Shown: positions 1 through 13,000 of the stretch, one piece after another | How the letters are laid out: every line of letters begins with the position of its first letter | Position numbering within the stretch: the first letter of the stretch is position 1 | From: Eumeta japonica | Lineage: Eukaryota > Arthropoda > Insecta > Lepidoptera > Psychidae | Assembly (NCBI GenBank): GCA_005406025.1 | Contig: BGZK01001212.1 | Coordinates: forward strand, 1-64,000 | Length of the DNA stretch: 64,000 nt | Direction of reading: 5' to 3' | Program-made: the position numbers and the translations under genes | The notes under the pieces: generated by a model | The model's database searches: none | Seen by the model: only the letters and a program-made list of their open reading frames with translations | What the model was told of the DNA's origin: nothing

Positions 1-132
1 GGCGAATCCACCGTGAGCCTTGAGAGTTTGCGCCCGCCCTTGGCGCAAACCGTTACAATAGTTATAGATGAAGGGCCGAACATTATGAAATTATTGAAGA
101 CTTTATTTAGTATAAGAAATAAACAAACGTAA
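1..132 (+). other. Possible 3' end of a coding exon at the window edge
   Basis: Frame 1 is open from the first base through 43 codons to TAA at 130-132, and the first 60 bases are much richer in G+C than what follows. AATAAA occurs at 118-123. No family is recognised. A frame of this length is not rare by chance, so this is only a pointer for whoever sees the sequence to the left. A perfect 9 bp inverted repeat (26-34 with 42-50) lies inside it. Confidence 0.2.
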
Positions 133-3100
133 AAACGTCACCGGGAAAGAGAAAATAATAATCTATTGTAGTTTGACATTCATCGGTTATTTTTTTTGTT
201 TGGATGATCGTTACTTTTTTTCATAAAAAGCAGTAGAATTTTTTTTTATGCCGATGATGACTTCATTAATAACAAAAATACAACTTCAAGGAGACGGGAG
301 GGAATACTTATTTCTCCTCCTACAAGGAGGAGTATTGAAATTAGTTATTAAAATAGTTTACCTACATTTTCTTTTAATATTTTTTAGGCTGTGATTTTGC
401 AGGAGTTAATAGAGATACACAATTTCGTATAAATTGAATTGATGTTTTTGAGGTCTGATGTTCCTTACCGCCATCTTTATTTTAATTAATTTTAAACTTT
501 TCTTATGTCGAATTGATCATGATTTTATCATACTATACAAGATGCCGCTTTGTTATTTGATATAAAAATGTTACAGAATTTAATCCTATAACAGCATACA
601 ATTCAAATACTTATAATGACACTGATAACTATTCTCTTAAAAAGGAATGTACCATCATCATTTGCAATTTTTTTTTCGTATTATTATAATACAAAGATTA
701 TTAACTGTGTTATCCATTTTTATTAAAAGCTATCTAATGTGCGATAGAAACTAAAACGCTAATCGTGTGTCACAAAATTTTGTGCGTTATTTGCCAAGTA
801 ACGTCACGCAGTATTACATTGAGCCACATATATATTACTGCAACATTTAATATTGTACAACATTTAATAAAATGCCATATAGTCACATTTTATCCCGTAA
901 TATCACTTTGTAGTGCAATATGAGATGTAAGTGAACAAATAAAAAAAACGTAGGTGTAAATTAAACTAATACAAGTAGTAATAGAGGCATCATTGTAAGT
1001 AGAAGACGTGAAAATATTGAAAATTTAACACTACCTACCAAATGTGGCCACCAATTTGTCGATTACTCGTAGGTAAAATATAAGTCGCTAGACAAATAAT
1101 AAGATTGATAGTGCGTGATGAAATCGATCTTTAACTAGTTGCTAATATATGTAAAAATGGTTTATGTTTCACAAAATATTTCATTTAACTTCCAATATAA
1201 TATTAACACTTTTAACATGTTACAGGGAGGTATATGGTAATTTTACTTTCACTCTTGTGACAAATTCCTAATAAGAACTAATTTTAAAAGTGAAGAATCC
1301 CCTAAATAAATTTTAAATTTATAGAGAATTTGATTTTTAGAATACCATATTTGTTGTGCTTGAAAAGCTGCGTCGTATATGGTAAACGAAATTCCAATCG
1401 GTTGATTTGTTCAAGAGATATAATTGTCGAAAATATTCAAAAAAGTGCTTTGTTTAAAAAATTTGACATTTATAATCAGATCAGTTTTTAAGATTCTGTC
1501 CTTTTTTTTGTGTAGAAACTGCATTGAAAACGAAAAAGGGATCAAAATCGATTGATTCGTTCGAGAGATGTTTGTCGAAATTTATTACAAAAAAGTTTTG
1601 TTTTTAAAGAGTTTTCTAATTTGTAGTCGGATCAAATTTTGAGATTATGTCCCATTTTTGAATCGAATATGAGACAGCATAAAAACTTGTCTCAAAAATA
1701 TAACCATTTGTATGTCGTTGATTTGTTAGTTCACAACCAATTATGAACATGAACAGTTCTAAAATACAGCAATAAATATAATTACAGACTTTCTATGTTT
1801 AAAAACAATGGAAAGTTTCAGGGATGGCTTCCAGAGTCCACCGTACTTTTTTTCCTTAGTCAAACAAGTGTACGTTACTGATAGTTTTGTGAGGTTAAAT
1901 TTGGAGATATTGACTATCGTTGCGTATGCATTATTTCGTATTAAAACTGTATTATCCTCGACATCCTAAAACACTTCAAAACAATTAAAATGTGGGGATG
2001 TTTTGATCTTGATAAATATCGTCAAACGCTAGATGTCCTTCCATATATTTTTGAAGGACTGAAAACAATCCTATATTTATCCTCAAATATCATGTTACCT
2101 TTCTAGTAATTATCATGCTAATGAATTCAGCGATTCGACCATGAAGCCTTCCATCTACCAAACAAGTAGATGGAAGACAAGTTCCGATTTATAATATTAA
2201 TGAATAGCTTTATAAGAGATTATCATTTTTTGTCATATCGAACTTAGCACATAAGCAAGGATTTCTACAAAACATGGGCATAAATGCCTATGCACATGTT
2301 TTACATGAATATGCATGTAACGACTTCAATATCAAATTTAATCAGTACATGTTCGTGGAAAGAGTTTGCGTTTTTGTACATCAGAAACCTACAATCTGTA
2401 CCAAGATCGTGAGTAGATCTGTTAAACTTAACGCCAAAAATAATAAATATTAAGATGTTCTTAAATGAAAATACAAATACAAACTTTTTATAACATTTAT
2501 TTTTTTATGTACACTTTCAAATTTTACCACTTTCAAAGTTGTACGAATAGTAAATGCAACATGCAAAATCTTAAGTAAGTTTTCTATCATCATAATACGC
2601 CATAACAACAAAACCCAACTTGGACGCAATCGAAATAAAAATCTACTAGTTTTCTAAACACGTACTTCAAGATAACGAAACGCTTATTAATGTTTATACC
2701 TGGTTATTAATCTTGGTCCCACTTTGGTTATTACAAAGCTCATCATCAGAATACGATGTAACGGAACTGTACTAAAAAACAAAAAAAAAATCGAGTTCTC
2801 GTCCCATCTACACCTTCGTCCGTCAAGATCCCACCCTTTCAGCCCGCCTACACGTAAAGTAAATTTCAAGTTTTGAACGACATTTTTGCCACCGTGTCGA
2901 TCGCAGTAATAAAGTCCGGATCACTGACGAAATATTTATATATTTAATTTAATTTAGTCACATGTTGTTACTTCAAATCAACTGCGGTGTGTTGTGGCAA
3001 AAATGTTATTGCGATTGTATCAACATCCCTCTATGAGTTTCTATATAACATAACAAGACTAGATATCGGATAAATTATACATGGAATAATAGAATTTTTA

Positions 3101-3416
3101 CGTAAGGGACTGTTTACATTTTGACTATTTTTCTAAATATCGAGTTTATTATACCTTCATTAATAATATTCGAAATACAAGCTTGGAGGTCTTTTTTTGT
3201 AATTCTAAATATATACAATATTCTAATTTATCGCAATAAATATTTGAAACAAAATAATAAAATATACGAAAAATATAAAAACACATATTATTCATAATAT
3301 TTTTGGTCATTATTGTACCGTGAGAATGTATTTACATGTACAATAAATAGGCGATTACTTAGCTTTTGCTTTTTAAATGTTACATTATTACCTTATAACA
3401 ATGTCTATACAAAAAT
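133..3416. other. AT-rich non-coding stretch
   Basis: No supported gene. It contains a ~150 bp direct repeat (1392-1663) and a 10 bp perfect hairpin (2148-2157 with 2167-2176, loop of 9). The rest is A/T-rich sequence with no frame that looks coding. Confidence 0.6.
1392..1663 (+). repeat. Direct repeat, period ~150 bp, two diverged units
   Basis: Unit 1 starts near 1392 and unit 2 near 1542. Both carry 'ATCGGTTGATTTGTTC'-like and 'TGTCGAAA' blocks, followed by 'AAAAAAGT..TTTGTTT' and a 'CAGATCA/CGGATCAAA' block at matching spacing. Related blocks occur at about 34661-34880 ('ATCAAAATCGATTAATTCGT', then 'AGATCAAAATTACC'), so this is probably part of a dispersed repeat family rather than a local duplication only. 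Confidence 0.5.
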
Positions 3417-3422
3417 TTTATT
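3417..3422 (-). terminator. Candidate polyadenylation signal AATAAA
   Basis: AATAAA on the minus strand, about 480 bp past the stop codon of the PPxY gene. Other AATAAA sites exist further down (for example 3144-3149), so the true 3' end cannot be picked from sequence alone in this AT-rich DNA. Confidence 0.25.
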
Positions 3423-3902
3423 CAAAATTAAGATGGTTTTCTCTATAATGGCACGAACATTTTATACTATTGATCGTAAATAATATTACATTTACATTCA
3501 GAATAATATATTGCAAAATATGGTGCGATGTAAAGCGAAATAAGTGAAAAATAATTTGTAATAGCATATAATACAAACTTTTAGGTGAACTCGTTCTTAA
3601 TACAAATCGACCTTAATAAAATTATAAAACTACCTAGTTTTTTACTATATTTCTTAATATCACATAAGTACATATAGTTGGTCTTACCGAAACAATCTAA
3701 TTATATCACTCGTCCCATACGTGGATATGTACGAACACTATGACAATAAATAATACCTTCAGCGCTGCGTCGGCGCCATGTGACAGACCGCGGCCGGCGC
3801 GAGCGGCGTTCGCGGTCCTTACTCTAGTTATTTACAGTTGAATGCTATCACATAAACAGCAGTCGATTTAAAGTAGCACGGGGGCGTGCGGGGGCAGCGC
3901 TT

Positions 3903-4199
3903 TCATCTGATGGCGTGGGGTGGCCTGTAGGGCGGCGGCGGCGTTTTGGGCGCGCGCGCCGCCGTGTGCACGGGCGCGGGGGCAGGCAACGCCACGGGCG
4001 CCACCTCGTCCAGTTGGCCGGGGATGACGTCGGCGGGGCCGGCGCGCGCGCTGCCGCCGGCGCCCAGCAGGCGGGCGGGGTTCAGCTTGATGGCGTCGTC
4101 GTAGGTGGGCGGCGCGCCCGCTACGCTTTCGTAGTCGGGCGGTTTCTGTTGCATCGTCTCTTCGTCCGGCATCGAGATCACGTGAATGGGGTCGTCTAT
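3903..4199 (-). CDS. Terminal coding exon (residues 82-179, PPxY tail)
   Basis: The acceptor AG is at 4201-4200, preceded by a T-rich tract on the minus strand, and the TGA stop is at 3905-3903. The 297 bp encode 98 residues and a stop, with all three PPxY motifs. The opposite strand and a third frame are also open here (96 and 120 codons), a by-product of the high G+C; the spliced frame is preferred because it matches the splice sites and carries the repeated PPxY motif. Confidence 0.85.
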   Translation of the reverse strand: MDDPIHVISMPDEETMQQKPPDYESVAGAPPTYDDAIKLNPARLLGAGGSARAGPADVIPGQLDEVAPVALPAPAPVHTAARAPKTPPPPYRPPHAIR

Positions 4200-6059
4200 C
4201 TGTAAAATTAAAAAATATGTAATTCAGCACTAAAATTAAGTTTTCTATGTTGTAAAGTATTTACGTCAAATCAAAAATTCAATTACGATATATGTTTAAA
4301 TGTCTTGAATTTGTATTTTAGTCAAAAACAGTCAAATCTAAATTAAAAAATACAAATAATTATGTAGTGTCTACCTACTCCATGATGTACGTCAAGCTAT
4401 CACAATAACAAAATAATTAATATAATTCATGTTTATATGTCTATAAATACGAATTTTATATTATTTTAACTGTTTAAAATGTTTTATGTATTACGCAAAA
4501 CATATTAAGCAGTTAAGATATTCATTTCTGCAATACATATAGGAATTTTTTGTAAAAATTATTTTTTTTTTCATGTCACGTCTATACGTATCTTTTGACA
4601 CCTCAATCATTCATCTAGCTAGCTAGACCTAGAGTCCACGACTTCAGAGCGAATTCGTATTTTCACTGAAAACGAGGCCCCTACCAAAGCGAATGAAAAA
4701 ACATTCTCAATGTTAAAATTTTTCGCTATCATATGTACTTTCATTATTGATTGATTGATTATCATATATACTTTGTTTTTGAGGTACGTAATTGATTTCC
4801 TAAACTATAAGGATAATATAATCCCAAACTATAATAAGAGTTTTTTGTTTTAACTAATACAGGGCATTCTTTAACTATCAAAATATCATTATGCTGATTA
4901 GCAACTGGCTAAGTGCGAGTCTGGCCCGCGGGGAAAGGGTTCCGCACTATAAATCATCACATCCGTCCTTAGGCAACGCGTCAATTTATTTTCTTTTAAT
5001 GACTATTCCATTTTCTCTTCTCGACTTCGCTTTTCCCCATGAGAATTTGAAGACTTATGAATTTCCTTTAGGTTTTCGCGCAAACTGACAGTAAGGGTCT
5101 ATATTCGGTAATTTTTTCCTCAAAATTTGTGGGATCAATTGTTTCGGAGATAAGCGTCGATTTTCGTACATTTTCTTTAATACCTTTTAAATTATATGTT
5201 TTATATTCATAAAAAAATTATATTTTTATTACTCTTAATATATCCGTTTATTTAATACGTTACATGATGTACTCCGATCAATTTATTTTTATTTACTGAT
5301 TGATCCTCCCGATTAATCTCCAAAATCAGAATTCGCTATATTACGGTAGACATACGGTCGCGATTAGGCAATCTAATAATACCGAATCGCACTTTTTTCG
5401 TCCAGTAAGTAGACTCGGAGAAAATAGAGTGGGACAGACAAATCCAAAGACAGTGATCCTAGGAAAGCGTCCGTCTGTACATTGGTCGTATGGAACCTTA
5501 AAAATGTAGTTAATTTCCATATATATTTAAATGTAATAAAACTACCCCTATACACTATAATAAAACATTTATATTACCTTACTACGAATTTGAAAATAAA
5601 TAAACGAACACATTTCCAAAACGATTGGAGGAAGTGATATTAATTCGGACAGATTTAATTACCGGCCGGCTTAACTCGTGTGGGAGCAACGTTTTACACC
5701 GTTTATGAATTTATTATTTTTAAAACATTCGCGTCTCATTTAGTATGAGCTGCAAAGCATCATCGTCACATATTCACAATATAAAATTATACAGTTTTTA
5801 ATAACGCCATTAATACCTGATGCGTGTCCGGCACGGTGCGGTCGGCGTGCTGCGCGTTGCGGGCCGGCGACTGCAGCCAGCAGCACATGGCGGCGCAGAT
5901 GAGCAGCGCGCCCGCCACGATGCAGGCGACGCCCACGTAGCGCACCGGCTCCGCATAGTCCTCGGCCAGCCCCAGCCAGTTGATGAGCGCGCCGGCGCAC
6001 AGCAGCACCATGCCGTAGCGGTACGGCCGCTGCGACTGACGGCCTTCGTCCATTGACAT
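3903..6059 (-). CDS. Two-exon gene for a small two-TM protein with three PPxY motifs
   Basis: Join of 6059-5817 and 4199-3903 on the minus strand, 179 codons plus TGA. The donor reads CAG|GTATTA and the acceptor TTTTACAG|ATAG; the exons join in phase 0 (...DTHQ | IDDPIH...). Visible parts: short N-terminus (1-14), hydrophobic helix at about 15-32, loop 33-40, second helix at about 41-62 ending in a Cys-Cys-Trp cluster (59-61, possibly palmitoylated), then a tail with PPDY (101-104), PPTY (111-114) and PPPY (169-172) and an Ala/Pro-rich linker. PPxY motifs are known ligands of WW domains in Nedd4-type ubiquitin ligases and other adaptors, so a membrane adaptor or ligase substrate is an inference. 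The layout recalls small vertebrate TMEM proteins such as TMEM171, but I do not claim homology. The coding exons are much richer in G+C than their surroundings. The start used is the first ATG of the exon; an upstream exon could extend the N-terminus. Confidence 0.85.
4200..5816 (-). other. Intron of the PPxY gene
   Basis: A 1,617 bp AT-rich intron with canonical GT...AG ends. It holds the end of a lepidopteran repeat at 4901-4955 and low-complexity A/T tracts. I see no other coding segment inside it. Confidence 0.8.
4901..4955 (-). repeat. Lepidopteran repeat, terminal motif, inverted
   Basis: Read on the minus strand this is a decayed version of the end 'GGAACCCT...GCGAGTC...CTCGCACTTGGCC' also found at 33881, 39430 and 47530. 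The body probably continues rightward to about 5200 but is too diverged to delimit. It lies in the intron of the PPxY gene, in the same sense as the gene. Confidence 0.55.
5817..6059 (-). CDS. First recognised coding exon (residues 1-81)
   Basis: The exon begins at 6061, right after an acceptor reading GTTACAG on the minus strand; two bases (GC) precede the first ATG at 6059-6057, and a second ATG follows two codons later. Because an acceptor sits directly upstream, at least one further 5' exon must exist. It may be wholly untranslated, or it may contribute codons in the phase that leaves one base before GC. The exon encodes both membrane helices. It ends at 5817 with the donor at 5816-5815. 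Confidence 0.82.
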
Positions 6060-6061
6060 GC

Positions 6062-7204
6062 CTGTAACGTTACATACCGATGTTATTGCGACGCATTCGT
6101 TGAATTGCTAAATTTTATAAGGTGTTGACGACATTAAACATATTTCGGCATTTCAAGGATAGCGGGTCATTTGTTTATTCGTGAATTTCTGTGCGAGTTT
6201 TTAGAATTCATTGCATGCTCCATGATACAAATTTAAAAGAAAAACGTGTATTAAAATTTTTACAAAGAACTTTTATTTTTTCAAATTTTAAACAAAATCA
6301 ATTTCTAAATTAAACCTTTCTTTTTTGTAAATGTTCCTTCATTAAATGTTAGCAAACGTCGTCTATTTTGATAAAACGAAACGGCTATCTGATTGCTTCG
6401 CATTTAATTTTATAGACATACGTTGTAATAGGTAGGTTAGGTTAGGTTTCTATCTTTCTTCCACTGATGGACATCAGTAAGGCAAAAGAGTTAAGTATAT
6501 ATGTAAATACTGCTTTGACTACAGATGTGTTTGCCTATCTGCGTAGAAAGTAGACGTGACGTTACCTATAAATAGATATGAAATAAAATATAAGCCACTT
6601 GCAGTGCCTACTAATTTTCGCCAACTCATAAACTTTAGCGTAAAAGATAATTTTCATTATTTGTACTTAATTCATACATCTAAATAGTTGTATGTATGAA
6701 CTATTTAGATACATAGTTAAATAGATAATATATTTAGCGTAATAATATAATATTACATAAAAGAATATATATATGCATATATATTAAATAAGATATGCAT
6801 ATATTATTTAATTTTACACAAAATACTTTATGAAAAATTTTCTCATAATATAAACAGGTTTTTATTCTAAATTAGATTTTTTTTTCACTGTATTAAGTAA
6901 CGTTTTTAAAATTGAGATTATTCTCAATAGTCAAGCTAATTTTCAATAAGTACGGAAACACATTCTATTTCAAAATGGATTGAAACATTTTTGAAAATCA
7001 TCGCCAATAACGAATGACATGACATTTACAGAGATAGTTTTCGCAACTTGCCATAATTGAAAGGTTATTTATCAATTTCGTAATTTATATTATAGAATTT
7101 CTTTAAAAGGTTTATTTAATTTCGACTAATACTACGATTTAATTTTCTAATATTAGACGACTATAACTGACAGATTCATATGGTGAAAATAAAATTCACA
7201 CTAC
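6062..7204. other. Non-coding stretch upstream of the first known exon
   Basis: Presumably intron or promoter-proximal sequence of the PPxY gene. It holds a TTAGG-type tract (6432-6447) and AT-rich palindromes near 6680-6710 and 6760-6810. Nothing coding is seen. Confidence 0.5.
6432..6447 (+). repeat. Short TTAGG-type repeat
   Basis: About three units of TTAGG (read as TAGGTTAGGTTAGG). TTAGG is the usual insect telomere unit, but so short an internal tract is common and does not mark a telomere here. Confidence 0.6.
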
Positions 7205-7400
7205 TCGCATCAAACCGGGGCGTTCGCGGGGCATCAGCTGAGAGTCTTTCGCGCGGAGTCGCCATAGACAATATAGCGCGGGGCGGAGGCAAGTGGGTCA
7301 AGTTCGCGCGTCGCCGCGGCGCCGCGGGCGCTCGTTACCCGCGCTCGTGTCCATTGAAGGTTTATCGCCCGTCGGAAACTGGTTGCGCATTTCTCAAACG
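7205..7400 (-). promoter_or_regulatory. CpG-rich block, candidate promoter or 5' exon of the PPxY gene
   Basis: A sharp rise in G+C and CpG about 1.1 kb upstream of the first recognised coding exon. On the minus strand a GTAACG donor-like site at 7338-7333 follows a G+C-rich stretch, which would suit an untranslated first exon. No TATA box is obvious. The assignment rests on position and composition only; the real first exon could be tens of kilobases away. Confidence 0.25.
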
Positions 7401-9519
7401 CCGTCGCTCTGCCGTTGTACGCTCTCGATTGCCCGTGAATCGCTATTTTTATTTTCTCTCATCGTTCTCTTTACCGTGACTCGACTTTCCTATCACTGTT
7501 ACCGAATCACCTACTTATTTGATACTCTGTCTGAATGGTAAAATCAAAACGGATTATTAAGGATAGAAAACGTGTGTTTGATGAAAGGCGATCGGTTTGC
7601 CAGGATTATATTTCTGGCGAACTGTTTGAATGAGAGATATTGTAAAGCGATACGAGAAAACTTTATTTTTTCTAATCGATAAAGGTCTTTGGATACAAGT
7701 TCTTACAGCCTAGCGTGTCTGGTTACAATTCTCGAATCGAATTAACAATGAATTGTGAATACAATTTATTTTCATTTTTCTTCAAAATTGTCAGTCTCAT
7801 ACATTTGAAGTGGAGTTCTACAGCGTACAAGTCAGGGGGATTTATAGAAAAATAAAGAATTTTCTAATATAAATAAACATATTTTTTATTATGATATCAA
7901 AGTTTTTACGGCGAATTGATTTATATGTTCTATACCATTTACCTTTTACTTAACTCAAAATTGTATGATATTCATACAATAATTTAATACTGTCACAAGT
8001 TTAGATAGATTCTGATAAAAAATGGGTTATGGGTTTTCGTTAAGAAAATACGGTATTCATACATTCTCGGCTTCGGCGGCTTTGTTTACCATTTTGTTTC
8101 CTGGGATACCGCAGTGAGAAAGTATGCATTTGAACCTAATACGTTTGCTTGTTTGACCCAATTCTTATAATATTTATTCTATGTCATACAAAAGGTAATT
8201 TCAATTATACCTAGAGGGATTATTTTCTAAAATTAAGAAAACATTGATTTTTGTTAATTTTGTAACATATTTATTAATTTTGTAATGACACAAAATTCTA
8301 TCGGTGTTTACTAAGAAATTTGGATTTGCCTCATAAATTGGCAATTTGATGACCTCCTGAACTAGATAATGTAGTGTTTATCTTAATAAATATATGTATG
8401 TATATAAATAAATAAAAAAAATATAATTAAAATAAGTATTTTTTGAATAAATATCTTTATCATGTGGGTCAAAAATTTGTCATATTTTCGTTTTTTTTTC
8501 TTTTCTTACAAAGTAAAGGAAATATGCGTATTTGAATAATTAAAAAAATATATTCTACCTTTTTAACATTGTTATTTGTTTTTTAAATAAGATATCACGT
8601 GTTGTTGAAAAGTTTCGATATTTCAAATAACTCAAATAATAATTTTTTAACAATTGTATATAAATATGTTTTTGTTTGTGACAAAACAATATTCAGAAAT
8701 CAAAATATGCGCACGACGCGAGTGATATTTCACTGTGTGTACGATAGAAGTACTATACTATCTGCGTTGCTTATCAAATTGTTTTGACAAATATCGGATA
8801 AACAAGTGCGAATGGATTCATACTATTTTTCTTTCTTGCTACCATTTTACATTTTTAGCAATAAAAATTTTAAAGAAAAAGAAATCGGTTTGACGAAAAG
8901 ATCTATAGAACGAATGCTTGTAATGGCAGTCGCCCTAGGATATTTTTGCAGATTAAAATTGAAGAAGGGACAAGTTAAAAAAAATTGAAATAAATATTAA
9001 CTTTTTAAATGCTTTGTTTTATTTTTTTTTCATTTTAGTCATTTAATTGATTTTTGTTCATAAATTTGAGGCTCTATTATGATCCTCATAATTATTTTTA
9101 ATTTAGTCTCTTTGACGGCGATCACAAACTATTACTGTCATTATTTCGTGCCTCGAGGACGCGAAGTGTGACAAATAAACAGATAAAGTAAGTGAATGGT
9201 TGCTTTTTTCCAATTTCGATATATAAGCTACTAAAATAACGACAAAAAACCCGCTAAGAGCATGTCGAACCATGCTCACTGTAGGATTCCGAAGTCGTTA
9301 CTGCAAGGAAATGCACTACAGATTTTCATATTATTTGGACATTCGGTTTAGAAAATAAAATGGGAGGGACAATTTCTGCTACTTTTAAATTATATCCGAA
9401 ATCATTCACGTAATCAGAAATATTGCTTAGAAACCTTCAGGAGTTTTTAAAAGAACTGTCAAAATATGTTTCACAAGTTGATGTTTGGTGAATAAAATTT
9501 TTGTCAACTTCTATAACAT
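7401..9519. other. AT-rich non-coding stretch
   Basis: I see no gene, RNA gene or recognisable mobile element. Short open frames at 8599-8988 have A/T-driven composition and no recognisable motif. Confidence 0.5.
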
Positions 9520-9740
9520 GTATGGGGTGCCCCCTCGAAACATTTATTTTTATTATAATATTTAACTACGAAACTAAGTAGCAGCTTATATAAGACACAT
9601 GTACTTCGAATTTCATTAATATACATCGTATAGGTTTTGAGTAAAATGCCTGTGATATATGAATGGACGAACAGACGGACATGACGAAGCTATAAGGGTC
9701 CTTAGTATAAGGGTCATTTTGTCTCGAAACCCTATAAATG
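9520..9740 (+). repeat. Decayed lepidopteran repeat copy
   Basis: Contains 'GGGTGCCCCCTC', then 'ACAGACGGACATGACGAAG' and 'TAAGGGTCCTTAGTATAAGGG', closing with 'GAAACCCTATAAA'. This is the order I know from an abundant lepidopteran interspersed repeat (GGGTGACCCCC ... ACAGACGGACGGAC ... AATAGGGTCCCGTTTTACCC ... GGAACCCTAAAA). Recognition is from memory of the family and is not checked. Confidence 0.45.
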
Positions 9741-10018
9741 GAATTGTCTTTTGAGTATTGAAAAATAGGTTCTTCCAGCAGTCGTAATAATAGCCACCAT
9801 ATAAACGGTTGGCAATTTTAATCAATCACAATGACTCGTGATATAATTCAACAACTACTAAATCAATAAAATTTCATAAGTTAACGTTGATAATTGCAAT
9901 TAGTTAAATAGGTCATAAAATATCACTAATCACAGAATAAAAAAGATAACAATAGTAACCGGAAAATCAAATCAATAATGTTATAAAACTTAAAGCACTA
10001 AAAATAATGCGAGTGATT

Positions 10019-10076
<58 letters not shown>

Positions 10077-13000
10077 CCTCGACAAAGATATGTCCCAGAA
10101 GAAATTCGGATAGCTTAATATCTATCTATATACACGATAAAATTCATTGCACTGATTGGTAATTTTAAAATCTTGTTTGAGTAATCAACAGAAAAAAAAT
10201 GTACATTAGAAGGTCTTCACGCTCGTACTTACGAAAAAATTTCTCGACGTATAAGCGTTGCCCAGATACATGGGGTATAAAGCGGACCAGTGGCTCGACA
10301 TTTTCGTCGGTGTATATTTTGCGCGGACGGGGTGACACCGTTTAGAACACCGGACTGCGGGTGAAGCACGTGAAAATAGCTTTTATACTTTTCTACGAGC
10401 AAACAGGAATATTATAGACGGCGGATGGACCACTGAGGATTCGCGACACGTATGAGAGTTTAAGGGCGTTATCTGTCTTGCACGATAAGAGCCGTGTGAT
10501 GCTTCAGATTCCATACGATAAAGTTGTGAAAAATTGATAACTCGTAATTTTGCGAAAGTCACGGAGATAGCGTTAAGAAAGGATTGTATCTGAAAAATGC
10601 TTCCGGATTTTAAACTTTTCGAAGGTTACTTTGTAATGAGCATTACTTAAAAATGTATTATGAATGTGGTAAAGCTTTTAATTATCTAATTAAGTGAAAA
10701 TTTATTGAAATAAAAAAACACCACCGTACTATTTTATTAACAGTCATTTGTGTTCCCAAACCATGCTCAAAACTTCCTGTAGATACAGATTACTTACTTG
10801 AAATATCTATGTATAATATTTGTAAGATAAAACAAATTTGAGCTGCTTTCATTGTGAAATCTACCACTTAAGATACCTTTTACAACGATTATAACAGTCA
10901 TATTTATCAAAATAATGTCTAATAACATTATTTGTAATGAGATTTTTTGCGCCATCATAATTACAATTGTTAGTATCGTTTCATGTTAATTTACTGGCAT
11001 TTAGTCTACATCACCACCCACTGGATTCCACCCGTGCCTGCGTGCGTAGGCACGTAGGCACATCCTACTCTTGCACTGCATGGTCTCGTACGCACGTATA
11101 CTTTATCTCTTGCACACATACGCACGCATACGTGTAAAAACATACGAAACGTCGACATCTGATGAAAACTCAATTTTTGGAAATCGAAAAGAAAACAATA
11201 AACTCCCGAGTTTGTGGAAAATGTACAATTTTCTTAGTGAAAATTAAAAAGGGCCGGGTATGAGAAATGTTCCACGCACTTCCTCACATCAACGGCTGTC
11301 ATAGCTTATATGTGTAGCATAGTATATTTGAAAACTTAGTTAAAAAAATTATAAAACGGTTATTTTTAACCCTTTGTTTATGGACGGTTATATTAGGTAT
11401 GTACTTTTAGATTTGAGTTTATTTTTACTTTCGAGTACATTTTTTTTCATGTCACCGAGAAGTCGATAAAAATACCACAGCTTCTCTCAGACAAGACTCA
11501 ATAGGCGCGGTCTTGCACTATCGTCGCCACCTAAAGGGCGACGAGACTGCTACTTGTCTACGGTATTAAAGGTATGCGTCGATCGTACATCTTTAAAATA
11601 GAAACTTAACTTCGAAGATACCATTCGATGTCTAAGAACCCAATGGTATGACATCCTATGACATCCTTATCCTTAGATATCCTATGACATCTAAGGAGTT
11701 ACGGTATAATGCCGGTTTCCAAAAGCGCACAGCGGCGGCGCATGTTCTAGTATGGAAGTAGCATACCGAAGCGAGACCTTATTGCCTTATAGGGACCATA
11801 AGAACACAAATACTCATTATAGCCAATAAAGGCCCGGTCCGATGAATGCGAAGGTCCTCGAGGGAGTGTCGGTTCATCCAAATTTTGTGTTAGAAAATGG
11901 CAGGTGTTACGGAACGGCGGCGCCCTCTAGGGGCTTCGCGCTGCCGCGGTCGCGGTCGTCCGCCTTTCCGTTAACGCGATAAATAATATTCGTTTATTGG
12001 ATTACTTTTACGCGTCGCTTTCGCCCGGCAGCAGTTTTATTGAAACGACCTCGGCCTCTTGTATCCATGTGATTGATTTATGGAGGGGCGGTCCGATTTT
12101 TATCGTCATTTGTTTTGATAACGTCGCTATATATTTTTTTAAAGAAGTGGTAAGATATGGTAATTTTCGATTCGTCCTGAATAATTTTCGACCTTGCATC
12201 GTATCGGTTTGCGTTGCAGGAAAGTGAATATTGTGTAATATGGAGATCCAGTAGTTGACTGGACCCGAAGTGACTAAGTACATATAGTGATGGAACTATA
12301 CGAAATTACATGTAATTATGAATAATGAAAGATATATTACATGGCGTCAGTGTATGTTGACGTCGTAGCCTAGTAGTCGCCATTTTGTGTTATTTACAAA
12401 TAAAAAAAACCATATCTCAATTATAAGTATTAAAGTTTATAAAAAACATCTCATTCAACATACCACTATGAATGTATTTCGTCACAGACTCGTTATCATA
12501 TTTTTGTAATATTTGTTTAAATATAGTTTGTAGAATGGAAAACCTAAACATGTATCCTCACTTTTATGTATATGTACACGTAGGTGAATTAAAATATATT
12601 ATAGAAAATTAATAGGGTATCATGAAATATAATTGTCGAACCAAAAGCTTCAACAGGGCACTGGTTATCGATTCTGGACAAGTTTCACAACATATCAACT
12701 TTCATACACGGTTTATTCAACAGACAATATGCAATATAGATAAAGCTTATCAGGCTAAAATAATATCGATTTAGTCGTAAATATTGCGCTACAACTAAAA
12801 CGCAATACGAAATTGTGCAACGATATTTTTCATCAATTTTGTAACGAAACCATAAAAAAGATAGTATATTCTTATTATTATTATATAAAATAGTAGAAAT
12901 TAAAGTACTTAATGAAGTAATACAGGTCAATACAGACAATAGCGTAACTAGAGTTTCTATTGCCGGAAAAATCATAACATATTGTCATAAACAATTTCAG

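Noticed and set aside
3868..4230. Other open frames across the PPxY exon on both strands
   Set aside because: Arg-rich shadow frames of a G+C-rich exon; they do not match the splice sites.
6432..6447. TTAGG units as a telomere or internal telomeric insertion
   Set aside because: Only about three units, no array, ordinary sequence on both sides.
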